A stretch of 64,000 nt of DNA from NORP240 sp046047495 (GTDB taxonomy: Bacteria > Pseudomonadota > Gammaproteobacteria > Pseudomonadales > Pseudohongiellaceae): the NCBI GenBank assembly GCA_046047495.1, contig JBJOHV010000046.1:62001-126000 (forward strand), in the 5' to 3' direction. The position numbers were made by a program, and so were the translations under genes. Shown in pieces: positions 34,930 through 44,412 of the stretch (position 1 is the first letter of the stretch; the number at the start of each line of letters is the position of its first letter). The notes under the pieces are model-generated. The model saw only the letters and a list, made by a program, of their open reading frames with translations. It ran no database searches and was not told the origin of the DNA.

Positions 34930-36498
34930 GTGGCCTCACCAAGAATAGATAAGTTGAGCCTGTTTTTCGGGTTTCTGTTGGCAGGGTTCACACTGTACTT
35001 CATTGTTTGGGGCCTGGGCTATACCAACAACAACAGCCCTACCATTTTCATCCTGGCCAGTCTTTTCGGCCTCTTCATGGCCTTCAATGTCGGCGGCAAT
35101 GACGTCGCCAACTCCTTCGGCACCAGTGTGGGCGCCGGCACTCTCACCATGAAGCAGGCGCTGGCGGTGGCTGCCATTTTTGAAGTCAGCGGCGCGGTGA
35201 TTGCCGGGGGCGAGGTCACGGATACCATTCGCCAGGGCATCGTGGACCTGGGTGACATGGCCGTTGAGCCCATGGAATTCGTCTACATCATGATGTCGGC
35301 CCTGCTGGCCGCTGCCCTGTGGCTGTTGTTTGCCACCAAGAAGGGCTATCCGGTGTCCACCACCCACTCCATCATCGGTGGCATCGTGGGCAGTTCCATC
35401 GCCCTTGGTGTATTGATCAGCGGGGCAGATGCAGCCTTCGCCCTGGTGCATTGGGACCAGATCGGACTCATCGCGCTTTCCTGGGTCATATCACCCGTCC
35501 TGGGAGGCCTGGCCTCCTACAGCCTGTTCCTGATGATCAAGCAGCATATCCTGCTGTACAACGAGCAGGCGGAGCAGGCGCTGGGTGTGATCAAGGAGGA
35601 AAAGCGCAATCACAAGGAAGCGCACAAGAAGGCCTTCGAGCGCCTGGATGAACTGGAAAAAGTCGCCTATGCCGGCGCCCTGGCCCGGGACGCCCACGTC
35701 TACCACGAGGCTGACTTCGACGTCGATGATCTTGAATCGGAGTATTTCAAGGAACTGCAACGAATCGAGGATAAGAAATACAGCATCGAGGCCCACCGGG
35801 CTCTGGAGAATTGGGTGCCCCTGGTCTCTGCCCTGGGCGCCATGGTCATCTCCGCCATGCTGCTGTTCAAGGGGCTCAAGAATCTTGAGCTGGGACTGAC
35901 CACGCTCCATAACTTTCTTATCATGGGCATGGTGGGCGCATCAGTATGGATGGGCACCCTGATCTTTGCCAAGACCATGCGTGGTGAATCCCTGTCACGC
36001 TCCACCTTCATGCTGTTCAGCTGGATGCAGGTGTTTACCGCATCGGGCTTTGCCTTCAGTCACGGCTCCAATGATATCGCCAATGCCATTGGTCCCTTCG
36101 CCGCCATCATGGATGTGCTGCGCAGTGGTGTCGTCGGCGAGTCCGCCGCCATTCCCACCATCACCATGGTGACCTTCGGCGTTGCACTGATCGCCGGCCT
36201 CTGGTTCATTGGCCGTGAGGTGATCATGACCGTAGGCACCCACATCACCACCATGCATCCGGCATCGGGCTTCGCAGCGGAGTTGTCCGCTGCCGCCGTG
36301 GTACTGGGTGCATCACTGCTGGGTATCCCGGTGTCCAGCACCCATATCCTCATCGGTGCAGTGCTGGGTATCGGACTGGTGAATGCACAGAACAACTGGA
36401 GTTTGATGAAGCCCATTGTGCTGGCCTGGGTGATTACCCTGCCGGCGGCGGCCACCCTCAGCGCGCTGTGCCTGGTCATTCTGCGCTCGGTGTTCTAG
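34930..36498 (+). CDS. pit: Inorganic phosphate transporter, PiT family
   Basis: A 522-residue membrane transporter of phosphate with cation. The duplicated PiT signature is present twice: GGNDVANSFGTSVGAGT near residue 56 and GSNDIANAIGPFAAI near 379. About ten helices surround a charged cytoplasmic loop (about 215-290) rich in Glu and Lys with coiled-coil character. The GTG start is preceded by AGGAG. The loop position matches other PiT proteins. Confidence 0.94.
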   Translation: MASPRIDKLSLFFGFLLAGFTLYFIVWGLGYTNNNSPTIFILASLFGLFMAFNVGGNDVANSFGTSVGAGTLTMKQALAVAAIFEVSGAVIAGGEVTDTIRQGIVDLGDMAVEPMEFVYIMMSALLAAALWLLFATKKGYPVSTTHSIIGGIVGSSIALGVLISGADAAFALVHWDQIGLIALSWVISPVLGGLASYSLFLMIKQHILLYNEQAEQALGVIKEEKRNHKEAHKKAFERLDELEKVAYAGALARDAHVYHEADFDVDDLESEYFKELQRIEDKKYSIEAHRALENWVPLVSALGAMVISAMLLFKGLKNLELGLTTLHNFLIMGMVGASVWMGTLIFAKTMRGESLSRSTFMLFSWMQVFTASGFAFSHGSNDIANAIGPFAAIMDVLRSGVVGESAAIPTITMVTFGVALIAGLWFIGREVIMTVGTHITTMHPASGFAAELSAAAVVLGASLLGIPVSSTHILIGAVLGIGLVNAQNNWSLMKPIVLAWVITLPAAATLSALCLVILRSVF

Positions 36499-36526
36499 TA
36501 CAACCTGCCGGCCACACCAACGCGGA

Positions 36527-37624
36527 TCAGCCGCAGCGCCCCGGCAGGGCGGCAATCCAGGCGCGAATCAGCCCCACACCCTCGGCATGCATCAGGCTGC
36601 GCCCCAGCTCCGGCATCATTTCATCCGGCGCCGTGGACTGCAGGCGGTACAACAGGATGGAATCCTCCGGTGCCCCCGGCGTGATCCCGTAACGCCGGTT
36701 GCCGGTGCCGCCACCGGCCGCCACCGGACCCTTGCAGATGCCCAGGTCCACACCTTCCCGTGCAAAACCGTCCAGCAACAGGGCCGAGGTGTCGGCCGGG
36801 CCGCGGGGGTTGTGGCAGTGGCCGCAGTTCATGTCCAGATAGGCCCGGGCCCGTTTATCCAGGTTTGCCGATGCATCCTGCCAGCGGGGGACCGGTAGTG
36901 TGTCCGGCAATTCATTCAGCCAGCCACGGGCCTGCCACTGCTGCAGTGCTGTCAATCCATCGGCCGTTGAGGTCAGGGTGGCAAGCTGATGACTCACCGC
37001 CCCCAGGGGCTGCAGGCCGCCGTCGGGATGCTCCTTCACGTGACACCCGGCACACTGGTTTTCATTGGGCACGAAGTAGGTGAATGCCTGGCCGCCGCTG
37101 TCACTCACCAGGGTGGCCGGCAGGCTGGCTCCGGCCACCCTCCGGAAGGCCTCGGTCTGCTCGTCATTCCACACATACACCAAAGGATCCCAGCCCTGCT
37201 CACGCCGCACCAGCAGTCGGGTTTCGATGAGCCGGTGCCGTTGCAGTGACAGGCCCGCAGTCGCCCCCGTATCAGGTGCCAGTTGGAACTCGCCGGTATC
37301 GGTGGTGGGGTAGTAGAAGGTCTTGCTGAGGATCGTCCCCTCCGGGTAATCGAGGCTGCCTGCTGTCACTGAAATCCGCTGCCCAGGGGGAATCCAGGCG
37401 CCGCGCAGCTTGTGGGCATAGTCGGTGAACAGGGTGTTGGCGGGGACGAATACCGCGGTGTCCTGATGGGGTGCCAGGTGTTCCTGGTTAAGATCGAAAA
37501 GCCCCCACTCGGAGAGGCGCTGTGGTGCGGTGTCAGTGTGATACACCGGGCCGCTGTCCTCACAGGACTGCAGCAGCAGGCCGGTGAGGAGCAGGGCGGC
37601 GAAGGTTTTACCGGGCCGGATCAC
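36527..37624 (-). CDS. SO2930-family diheme c-type cytochrome lipoprotein
   Basis: A 365-residue lipoprotein (lipobox LLLQSC, Cys21) with two heme sites: CAGCH (C191, C194, H195) and CGHCH (C267, C270, H271). It belongs to the family that, as I recall, always pairs with the beta-helix protein encoded just upstream (the HNE_0200/SO2930 pair). The GTG start overlaps the upstream TGA (GTGA), a strong sign of coupling; a longer frame overlapping that gene is rejected. Electron partner and substrate are unknown. Confidence 0.85.
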   Translation of the reverse strand: MIRPGKTFAALLLTGLLLQSCEDSGPVYHTDTAPQRLSEWGLFDLNQEHLAPHQDTAVFVPANTLFTDYAHKLRGAWIPPGQRISVTAGSLDYPEGTILSKTFYYPTTDTGEFQLAPDTGATAGLSLQRHRLIETRLLVRREQGWDPLVYVWNDEQTEAFRRVAGASLPATLVSDSGGQAFTYFVPNENQCAGCHVKEHPDGGLQPLGAVSHQLATLTSTADGLTALQQWQARGWLNELPDTLPVPRWQDASANLDKRARAYLDMNCGHCHNPRGPADTSALLLDGFAREGVDLGICKGPVAAGGGTGNRRYGITPGAPEDSILLYRLQSTAPDEMMPELGRSLMHAEGVGLIRAWIAALPGRCG

Positions 37625-38844
37625 GGGGCGGAACTGAGCTGGATCTCCGACAGGGCCGGCAGCTTGCACTGGTGGGTGCTGATGTCGAAACTGGGCGCGG
37701 CAAAGCCATTGCTGCCATCCAGATTGACGAAGTCCGCATCGCCGTTGTTCATCAGGCACAACACCTGATTCGGCGTGCGGCCCTCGGCGATCAAACCATC
37801 CCACACGATATCGGGAATGGGAGCGCCGTTGGTGGCAGCCTGCAATTCCGTCAGCAGGGGGTTGTCCGGAATCGTACCGCCACCGATGAAGCTGTTGTCA
37901 TGGATGTGGATGCTTTCCGGGTAGGGGTCGTAGTTGGGATCGTTGATGGGCATGCCGGTGAGACCGTATCCGATCACCATGATGTTGGCGTTGTTGTTGT
38001 CGCTGAACTGGTTGCCGAACACCTCGATGTTGTCATTGGCCATGATCATCAGCCCCGACCCGTTGGGGACGGTGGCCACGATATTGCCTTCCGGCGCGAA
38101 ATTGTCTGTGTTGTTGGCGTAGATGCGGTTGTTGAACACCCGGGTGTTGCGGCCGCCCTGCACCGGCAGGTCCGGCAGATCGAACACCAGGATGCCGCCG
38201 GTGTTGTTGGTGGCCACGTTGTCGTAGACGTCGGCAAAGGTGGAGTTCTCGATCTCGATGCCCGCCACGTTGTACTCAGCGCGGGAGTTGCGCACGATGA
38301 TGTTGCTGGACTGGCCCACGTAGATGCCCGCGTCGGAGGCACCGATGGCCACGGCGCCGTCGATCAGCACGTTCTGTGACTGCACCGGATAAATGCCGTA
38401 GGCGCCGTTGCTGGTGAGGGGGCCGGCGGTCCACTCGGTGCGCACATTGCGGATGGTGACGTTCTCACTTTCATTGATCTTGAGGGCATCGCCCACGGTG
38501 TCCTCGATGGCCAGATCCTGGATGGTGAAATCATTGGCATTCACCAGCAGGCCTTCGGCGCCCTGCAGCTGGTTCTTGAAGGACAGGATGGTGGCATTCA
38601 TGCCAACGCCTCGGATGGTCACGCCGTCCACGGTGAGGGACAGGCTGCGGGTGATGTTGTGCACCCCGGCCGGGATGTCGATCATGGCGCCGGGCCGGGC
38701 CTCGATCAACTGCTGTTGCAGAACCTCCTCGAAACTCAGTACCGGAGCGGGCGGCGTGGGCGGTTCGGATTCGCTGCAGGCCACCAGGACACTGGCCAGC
38801 CCGGCCAGCAGCACCCAGTTGCCGTTGTGGGGTAATTCCTTCAT
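37621..38844 (-). CDS. Parallel beta-helix lipoprotein, partner of the diheme cytochrome
   Basis: A 407-residue lipoprotein (LASVLVAC lipobox) whose body is a right-handed parallel beta-helix of NosD/pectate lyase type: repeated turns such as ENVTIRNVRTE, SNIIVRNSRAEYN and NDNIEVFGNQFSDNN. Catalytic residues of pectate lyases are not evident. It is translated with the diheme cytochrome that overlaps its stop. Probably exposed to the periplasm or cell surface. Confidence 0.85.
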   Translation of the reverse strand: MKELPHNGNWVLLAGLASVLVACSESEPPTPPAPVLSFEEVLQQQLIEARPGAMIDIPAGVHNITRSLSLTVDGVTIRGVGMNATILSFKNQLQGAEGLLVNANDFTIQDLAIEDTVGDALKINESENVTIRNVRTEWTAGPLTSNGAYGIYPVQSQNVLIDGAVAIGASDAGIYVGQSSNIIVRNSRAEYNVAGIEIENSTFADVYDNVATNNTGGILVFDLPDLPVQGGRNTRVFNNRIYANNTDNFAPEGNIVATVPNGSGLMIMANDNIEVFGNQFSDNNNANIMVIGYGLTGMPINDPNYDPYPESIHIHDNSFIGGGTIPDNPLLTELQAATNGAPIPDIVWDGLIAEGRTPNQVLCLMNNGDADFVNLDGSNGFAAPSFDISTHQCKLPALSEIQLSSAP

Positions 38845-38900
38845 AGCCTTGCCTCGCTTGCATTGCAGGTTGGAAACGGTTGCGCCAGTATAACGTGCCC

Positions 38901-39788
38901 ATGCGATTAGTCAGCTCCCATCCACCGCCTTATTTGCCCGAGTCCGGTCAGACCACGGTCCTGCGTCTGGGCCTGCAGTCACTCGATGCGGCGCAGTGGA
39001 TGCCCACCGATTCCGATCTGCCCCGCTATCACCAGCACAAGCTGTGGGCCCGTCAGCAGTATGGCGACAAGGTGTACCAGGCCCTGCCCGGGTCGGAGGC
39101 CGCCCAGGCGGAACTGCAGGCGCTGTTACTGCAACATTTATTGGATGATCAGGCGGCGCTGTACCGACGGGAGGGCAACCGGCTGGTCCATGCGCCTTCG
39201 CAGCTGAGCTGGGATCTCACGGATCACTCCCTGTGGCAGACATCCCTGTGGGTGGCGGAAGACCTCTGTCTGCTGGAAGCCGACGGCGACGGCGACTACC
39301 GCCTCACCGCCGCCAGTGTGTGTGCCCCCTCCAACTGGCCGCTGGAGGAAAAGATGGGCGCCAACCTGGACCGCATCCACGACCCGGTGCCCGGTTACGA
39401 GCAAGAACTGGCCGCCCGGGTCAACCGCCTGTTCGCCAGCCTGCAACCCCATAAGCCCTTGCTGCGTTTCAATTGGTCCCTGCAGCGGGACAGCGAACTG
39501 TTCTGGCGTAAGGACCTGGGCTCGGGAGTGGGCAAAGGCTCCGCCGAACCCTACTGGCGGGTGGAACGGCAAACCCTGCGGCGCCTGCCCCGCAGCGGCG
39601 CCATCGTGTTCGGCATCCGCATCAGCCTGCATAGCGTGCAAAGTCTGGCCGCCTTTCCGGGCGCCCAGGCCGCCCTCGCCGCCACCCTGGCCACCCTCCC
39701 GCCCGACCAACAACGCTATAAGGGGACGGAGGGATTACTTTTTGATCAATCCGTCACTTTCATCGCGCCGCCCGCTGCATTACCCTAG
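38901..39788 (+). CDS. DUF3445 protein, heme-dependent oxidative N-demethylase-like, C-terminus from a repeat
   Basis: A 295-residue DUF3445 protein. CAPSNWPLEEKMGANLDRIH is the family hallmark, followed by DPVPGYEQEL and RFNWSL; family members studied act on dimethylamine with heme and flavin chemistry. The start is the Met after a seven-residue upstream extension. From about residue 274 the sequence YKGTEGLLFDQS is translated from hairpin repeat copy B, so the last 20 or so residues are not native family sequence. Activity may survive because the family domain ends before it. Confidence 0.8.
   Translation: MRLVSSHPPPYLPESGQTTVLRLGLQSLDAAQWMPTDSDLPRYHQHKLWARQQYGDKVYQALPGSEAAQAELQALLLQHLLDDQAALYRREGNRLVHAPSQLSWDLTDHSLWQTSLWVAEDLCLLEADGDGDYRLTAASVCAPSNWPLEEKMGANLDRIHDPVPGYEQELAARVNRLFASLQPHKPLLRFNWSLQRDSELFWRKDLGSGVGKGSAEPYWRVERQTLRRLPRSGAIVFGIRISLHSVQSLAAFPGAQAALAATLATLPPDQQRYKGTEGLLFDQSVTFIAPPAALP
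39720..39760. repeat. Dispersed hairpin repeat, copy B (degenerate right arm)
   Basis: The left arm AAGGGGACGGAGGGATTA is identical to copies A and C. It continues CTTTTTGATCAAT, as copy C does, then a decayed right arm (CCGTCAC). It lies inside the 3' end of the DUF3445 reading frame. Confidence 0.85.
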
Positions 39789-39852
39789 GACTCGTTTCCT
39801 GTCTGCCAGGGATTGGCCCATCAGAACTGTCTGAACAGTAAAGAGGTCATCC

Positions 39853-40857
39853 ATGCCCAATCTATTCACTGCATCCCCCTCGCGGACCCTGCTGGCTCTG
39901 GCAGTCAGCGCTGCCCTGAGCAGTGCCGCCCTGGCCCAGGACTCCGCCTATACCCCGCCCCGCACCGCCTGGGGAGTGCCCGATGTGCAGGGCCAGTGGA
40001 ACTACGATACCCGCACGTCTCTGGAGCGGCCCGATGTCTACAACGGCGAGCTGGAAATCGACGAACAGGCCATGCGCACCCTGATGGTGTCCACCCCGGA
40101 TTACATCGCTGCACTGGAAGCCAATGGCGCCGAGGCTCCCGGCCCCCACAACGTGGGCGGCTACAACGGCTTCTGGATCACCCCCGGTGAGGCGCTGGCC
40201 TATATGAATGGCAAATACCGCACCTCCATCATCGTGGATCCGCCCACCGGCAAGATCCCCTGGAAGGAAGGCGGCCAGCAACTGCGTCGCGAGCAGCAGC
40301 GGGAGATGCAACCCATCGGTCGCGACGAAAGCGATGGACCCGAGGGCCGTACTCTGTCTGACCGCTGCCTGAAAAGCTTTGCCTCCACCGCGCCCTTCAT
40401 GAGCAGCCTCTACAACAACAACATGCAGATCGTGCAGTCGCCCACCCATGTGATGCTGCTGGCGGAGATGGCCCACGACGCCCGCATCGTGAAGATCGAC
40501 CAGCAGCACAAGGACCTGCCCTATGAAAAATGGCTGGGGGATTCCATCGGCTATTACGACGGCGATGACCTGGTGGTGGTGACCGTCAACTTCCACCCGC
40601 TGCAGGTGGCCAGCGAGCGCCTCACCTCCGCCAACCTGAAACTGACCGAACGCTTCACCCGGGTGGCGGATGACAAGCTGCATTACTCCTTCACCATCGA
40701 CGACCCGGAGCTCTACACCCAGCCCTGGACCGGCGAGCTGCCCATGTACACCGCCGAGGGTCTTTACGAATACGCCTGCCACGAAGGCAATTACGCCATG
40801 CCGGCGATTCTGGGCGGCGCCCGCCGTCTGGAAATGGAAGCGGCCAAGGGGCAATAG
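39853..40857 (+). CDS. Periplasmic protein of unknown family
   Basis: A 334-residue protein with a signal peptide (LLALAVSAALSSAALAQ). The mature part begins with an aromatic and Gly-rich strand (TAWGVPDVQGQW) and continues in beta-type sequence with NNMQIVQSPTHVMLLAEM and IGYYDGDDLVVVTVNF. I have seen this type of sequence only as hypothetical proteins near catabolic and quinoprotein genes. No catalytic motif can be named. It heads a four-gene same-strand run with a TPR-like protein and two hydrolases. Confidence 0.75.
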   Translation: MPNLFTASPSRTLLALAVSAALSSAALAQDSAYTPPRTAWGVPDVQGQWNYDTRTSLERPDVYNGELEIDEQAMRTLMVSTPDYIAALEANGAEAPGPHNVGGYNGFWITPGEALAYMNGKYRTSIIVDPPTGKIPWKEGGQQLRREQQREMQPIGRDESDGPEGRTLSDRCLKSFASTAPFMSSLYNNNMQIVQSPTHVMLLAEMAHDARIVKIDQQHKDLPYEKWLGDSIGYYDGDDLVVVTVNFHPLQVASERLTSANLKLTERFTRVADDKLHYSFTIDDPELYTQPWTGELPMYTAEGLYEYACHEGNYAMPAILGGARRLEMEAAKGQ

Positions 40858-40882
40858 ACCAGCCCGCGCAAAGGGAAGCACC

Positions 40883-41650
40883 ATGCAAACGGTTGCTGCA
40901 ATAAATGGCAGGCGGCGGGCGGCGTTGATGTTGCTGCCAGCGGTGCTCCTGGGGCTGTGGCTGATCCGATCCGGTCCGGCCACAACACAGCGCGTGCCTG
41001 ACACCGCAAGCCAGTCAGCCCCTGCCGTGGACGGGGTACGGGTCGACTCCCCGCCGCTCACGGCAGAACACACCCTCACCGAAGACCCTGCCACCACCGA
41101 TCGCGACGCCCCCACCCCTGTCACCCACGCTGCGCCACCAACGACTGACCAGATAACAATCGCGATAGACCCGGTTTCAGGGTCCGCTACCCCGGCACCC
41201 GATTCCTCCGACGCGCAAGAACCCGAAACTCAACGCTTGAGCGGCCGCGTGTTTGCCATCATCGAGGAAGTGCAGGCGCGCCAGCTGGAGGGGCAGTGGG
41301 ACGAGGCCCTCAATGAGATGAACGCACTGTACAACGAATTCGAGAGCCTCAATTCCTTCGAGCAGGTCACCCTGTTGAACTATTACACTAACGCCCTGTT
41401 GGCTCTGAACATGTGGCCGGAATCCATCACCGCCTTTGAGAAGATGTTGACGGTGCAGGAGCTGCGGCCCGACATCCAGGCACGGGCGCTGCTGTCCCTG
41501 GGTCAGCTAAATGCCCGCTTCGGGGACCGGCAGGCGGCCAAAACGCATTTGCAAACCTGGCTCGTGTTCACCGAAGGCATGGAGGGTGTGGACGACCAAC
41601 AAACCCAGCGCGCCATTCAACTGCTGGCATCACTGAACGAGGACCCCTGA
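40883..41650 (+). CDS. Anchored protein with Pro/Thr-rich linker and TPR-like domain
   Basis: A 255-residue protein with an N-terminal hydrophobic anchor (about 12-27), a low-complexity linker rich in Pro, Thr and Ala (30-115), and a helical C-terminal domain with TPR-like pairs (QWDEALNEMNALYNEF, MWPESITAFEKMLTV, RFGDRQAAKTHL). AAGGGAAG precedes the ATG. Its TGA overlaps the next ATG (TGATG), so it is translated with the hydrolase that follows. Likely a scaffold; partner unknown. Confidence 0.7.
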   Translation: MQTVAAINGRRRAALMLLPAVLLGLWLIRSGPATTQRVPDTASQSAPAVDGVRVDSPPLTAEHTLTEDPATTDRDAPTPVTHAAPPTTDQITIAIDPVSGSATPAPDSSDAQEPETQRLSGRVFAIIEEVQARQLEGQWDEALNEMNALYNEFESLNSFEQVTLLNYYTNALLALNMWPESITAFEKMLTVQELRPDIQARALLSLGQLNARFGDRQAAKTHLQTWLVFTEGMEGVDDQQTQRAIQLLASLNEDP

Positions 41651-42789
41651 TGCAACGCCGCACCCTGTTGAGAATCACCCGGGACGCCCTGGCACTGGCG
41701 GCTGTCAGCCCCATGCCCGCCCGCGCCCAATCAACCGGCTTCACCTTCTACTCTTCCCTGGCCGAGGAATGGTACAGCGGCGGCAGCACCTTCCCCTGGC
41801 TATCCACCACCGCCAATAACAACCGTCAGGTGGTGAACGTGTTTCACCGCAGCTTCGGCACCGAGGGCAAGCCGGACCTGGTGCTGGTACACGGCTACCC
41901 CACCTGCAGTTTTGACTACCGTGACTTGATCGACCTGCTGCAGGACGACTACCGCATCCACGTGCTGGACTTTCCCGGCTTCGGCTTCTCCGACAAACCC
42001 CAGCCCGACTACCACTACATGATCGAGGACGACGCCCGCCTGCTGGATCACTTCGTGGACCAGGTGCTGGGCCTGGAATCATTCCATCTGTTCACCCACG
42101 ACCGCGGAGTCAGTGTGGGTCTGGCGTTTCTGGGCCATTACCTGGATCGGCCCGCCAACGATTACCGCATCACCTACCACTTCATGAGCAACAGCGGCAT
42201 GTTCCTGCCCCTGGCGACCCTCAGCGAACAACAGACCGTGCTGCTGGACCCGGTGCGCGGCCCCGAGGCCATCGCCCGACTCAAGGCCCAGCCCCGGCTT
42301 ACCGAGGGCGACCCGGTGCAGGTTGCCTATGCCGACATCCATGCCTTCAATGACGGTATCGGCGCCCGCCTCCATGTCGGCAAATACCTGCTGGAGCGGG
42401 CCGCCAACGAAACCCGCTGGCTGGACAACCTGCACCGCAGCCCCATCCCCACCGGCTATCTGTGGGGACTGCTGGACCCGGTGAACCCGGTGCGCATTGC
42501 CAACCACGTATGGGCCACCTATCTTAACGACCGGGAGGTGGAATCCTCGTTCTGGTACCTGCCCACCGCCGGCCATTATCCTCAGCGGGACAAGCCCGGA
42601 GCCGTTGCCGAGGTGATTCGCACCTGCCTGAACGGTCAGGTGCCATCCCGCGCCGAAGAAGACAACTATATCCGCCGCAGTACAGCGCAACGCCGCTCGG
42701 CGGACGACCCGTTGCTGGTGGGTCATTCAACCATTCGGCCCATGTCCTTCCCGGGAGCGGTGGAGTACAGTCCGGATGGGTATCGGTGA
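41650..42789 (+). CDS. Exported alpha/beta hydrolase, haloalkane dehalogenase/epoxide hydrolase-like
   Basis: A 379-residue hydrolase with an N-terminal export signal rich in Arg (MQRRTLLRITRDAL to ARAQ), possibly Tat-dependent. The oxyanion region is LVHGYPTCSFDYRDL. The nucleophile is Asp151 in THDRGVSVG, as in the HDWG motif of dehalogenases and epoxide hydrolases rather than a Ser esterase. The acid is Asp276 (GLLDPVNP) and the base His309 (GHYPQRD). Substrate unknown. Coupled to the upstream gene by TGATG. Confidence 0.85.
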   Translation: MQRRTLLRITRDALALAAVSPMPARAQSTGFTFYSSLAEEWYSGGSTFPWLSTTANNNRQVVNVFHRSFGTEGKPDLVLVHGYPTCSFDYRDLIDLLQDDYRIHVLDFPGFGFSDKPQPDYHYMIEDDARLLDHFVDQVLGLESFHLFTHDRGVSVGLAFLGHYLDRPANDYRITYHFMSNSGMFLPLATLSEQQTVLLDPVRGPEAIARLKAQPRLTEGDPVQVAYADIHAFNDGIGARLHVGKYLLERAANETRWLDNLHRSPIPTGYLWGLLDPVNPVRIANHVWATYLNDREVESSFWYLPTAGHYPQRDKPGAVAEVIRTCLNGQVPSRAEEDNYIRRSTAQRRSADDPLLVGHSTIRPMSFPGAVEYSPDGYR

Positions 42790-42957
42790 GGAATGAGGTT
42801 AATGTCGAGTGGGCGTCCTCTTGAGAAGGAAGTGAATACAACCTGATGTCGAGAGCAATGTTATGAGCCCGATCGAAATGGCTGAAATCACAACCATAGG
42901 CATCAGAAAAGGCGGCACCCCCTAATTAACGAAGCAGCCCTCCCAGGAGTAATGCTC

Positions 42958-44391
42958 ATGAACACAATCCGGCTCATCACTCTTGCTCTTTCCATGTTTT
43001 TACCGGTCGTCGGCGTCGCCCAGCAACAGGACCGCTATGACTACAGGGCCCCTCAACGGTCCATGGTGCAACGGGGTCAGCAGGCGGTGTTCATGTGCAA
43101 CGGCCTGTTCACCAGCCATCGCACTCTTGAGCAGGTGTTTGCCCAGGAGCTGGCATTTCTGCGCAATCCCATCGGCACCGCCGCAGGGGGCGATTACCGG
43201 GTCGATTGGGATCGCAGGGCGGTGGAGGTCGGTGCGGCGGGTGATGCGCCGGTGATGCGCGCGGCCTTCCGTGATGGCATCGGTTGCGTGATCCTGGCGC
43301 CGGACCAGACCCTGGCCGACATCGACAGCCTGCCGGAGTTGACCCTGCCGCCGGTGCCGGGTGATGCGGCGCAGATTCCCTGGCCCAACGGCGATCTCAT
43401 TCCATCGCAACCCCTGCCGGCCGGCATCGACCCGGCTGTCTTGCAGGCCGCCTCCGACTGGGCCTTTGAGCGTCCCACACCGGAGCAGGTCACCTTGAGT
43501 CTGCTGGTGGTGTACCAGGGTCAGATCATTCACGAGCGTTATGCGCCGGGAGTGGATATGACGACTCGGACCCGCACCTGGTCCACCGCCAAGAGCATCG
43601 CCTCCGCCCTGATCGGCATGCTGGTGGATGAGGGCCGGATGTCCCTCGATGCGCCGCTGCCCTTCGACTGGCTGCCCCAGGCCCGGGATGGGGAACACGA
43701 CCCACGCCGCCACATCACCCTGCGCCATGTGCTGAACATGTCCAGCGGGCTGGAGACCATCGACAACAACGGCCTGGAGTATGCCACCGGCTCCGGCCTG
43801 TCCTACTGGGCCGGCGCCAGCTCGGTGACCGGTGCCCGCAACCGCGCCCTGATCCGCGAACCCGGGGCCCACTGGGATTACGAGAACTACGACACCCTGC
43901 TGGCGGTGTATGCCATGAAGCTGGCCCTGGGGGGCGAGCAGGCCTACGCGGAATTTCCCCGCAAGGCCTTGCTGGACCGTATCGGCATGCGCAACACCCT
44001 GGTGAGCACCGACCGCTTCGGGGATTTCATCCTCAGCAGCCAGGTTTATACCAATGCGAGGGACCTGGCACGGTTTGGACTGCTTTACCTGAACAATGGC
44101 GTGTGGGACGGGGAGCGCCTGCTCTCCGAGGAATGGATCGAATTCTCCCGCACCCCCGCACCGGCCACCGTGGGCAGGGGCGGCCAGTACGGCGGCCAGT
44201 GGTGGCTGGTGCCGGAGGGCCGCGACGACATTCCCCGGGATGCCTATTCCACCAGCGGCAACCGTGGCCAGTACACCGTGGTGGTGCCCTCCCACGATCT
44301 GGTGATCGTGCGCCGCGGCCTGGACTACGGGCGACAGGGTTTCAGTCAGTGGGACCTGACCCGGGAAGTGCTGAAGGCTGTAGGCAAATGA
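42958..44391 (+). CDS. Serine hydrolase, class C beta-lactamase-like
   Basis: A 477-residue exported protein with a signal peptide ending GVAQQ. The penicillin-binding-protein-like fold is shown by SxxK in STAKSIAS (S209, K212), YxN in YENYDT (Y308, N310) and a late SGNRG block. Relatives are esterases, transesterases or nylon-oligomer hydrolases rather than true beta-lactamases. AGGAG is eight bases before the second of two nearby ATGs, which I use. It stands alone between two hydrolytic gene groups. Confidence 0.88.
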   Translation: MNTIRLITLALSMFLPVVGVAQQQDRYDYRAPQRSMVQRGQQAVFMCNGLFTSHRTLEQVFAQELAFLRNPIGTAAGGDYRVDWDRRAVEVGAAGDAPVMRAAFRDGIGCVILAPDQTLADIDSLPELTLPPVPGDAAQIPWPNGDLIPSQPLPAGIDPAVLQAASDWAFERPTPEQVTLSLLVVYQGQIIHERYAPGVDMTTRTRTWSTAKSIASALIGMLVDEGRMSLDAPLPFDWLPQARDGEHDPRRHITLRHVLNMSSGLETIDNNGLEYATGSGLSYWAGASSVTGARNRALIREPGAHWDYENYDTLLAVYAMKLALGGEQAYAEFPRKALLDRIGMRNTLVSTDRFGDFILSSQVYTNARDLARFGLLYLNNGVWDGERLLSEEWIEFSRTPAPATVGRGGQYGGQWWLVPEGRDDIPRDAYSTSGNRGQYTVVVPSHDLVIVRRGLDYGRQGFSQWDLTREVLKAVGK

Positions 44392-44412
44392 CGGGCCGAA
44401 TAAGCGCCTGAA

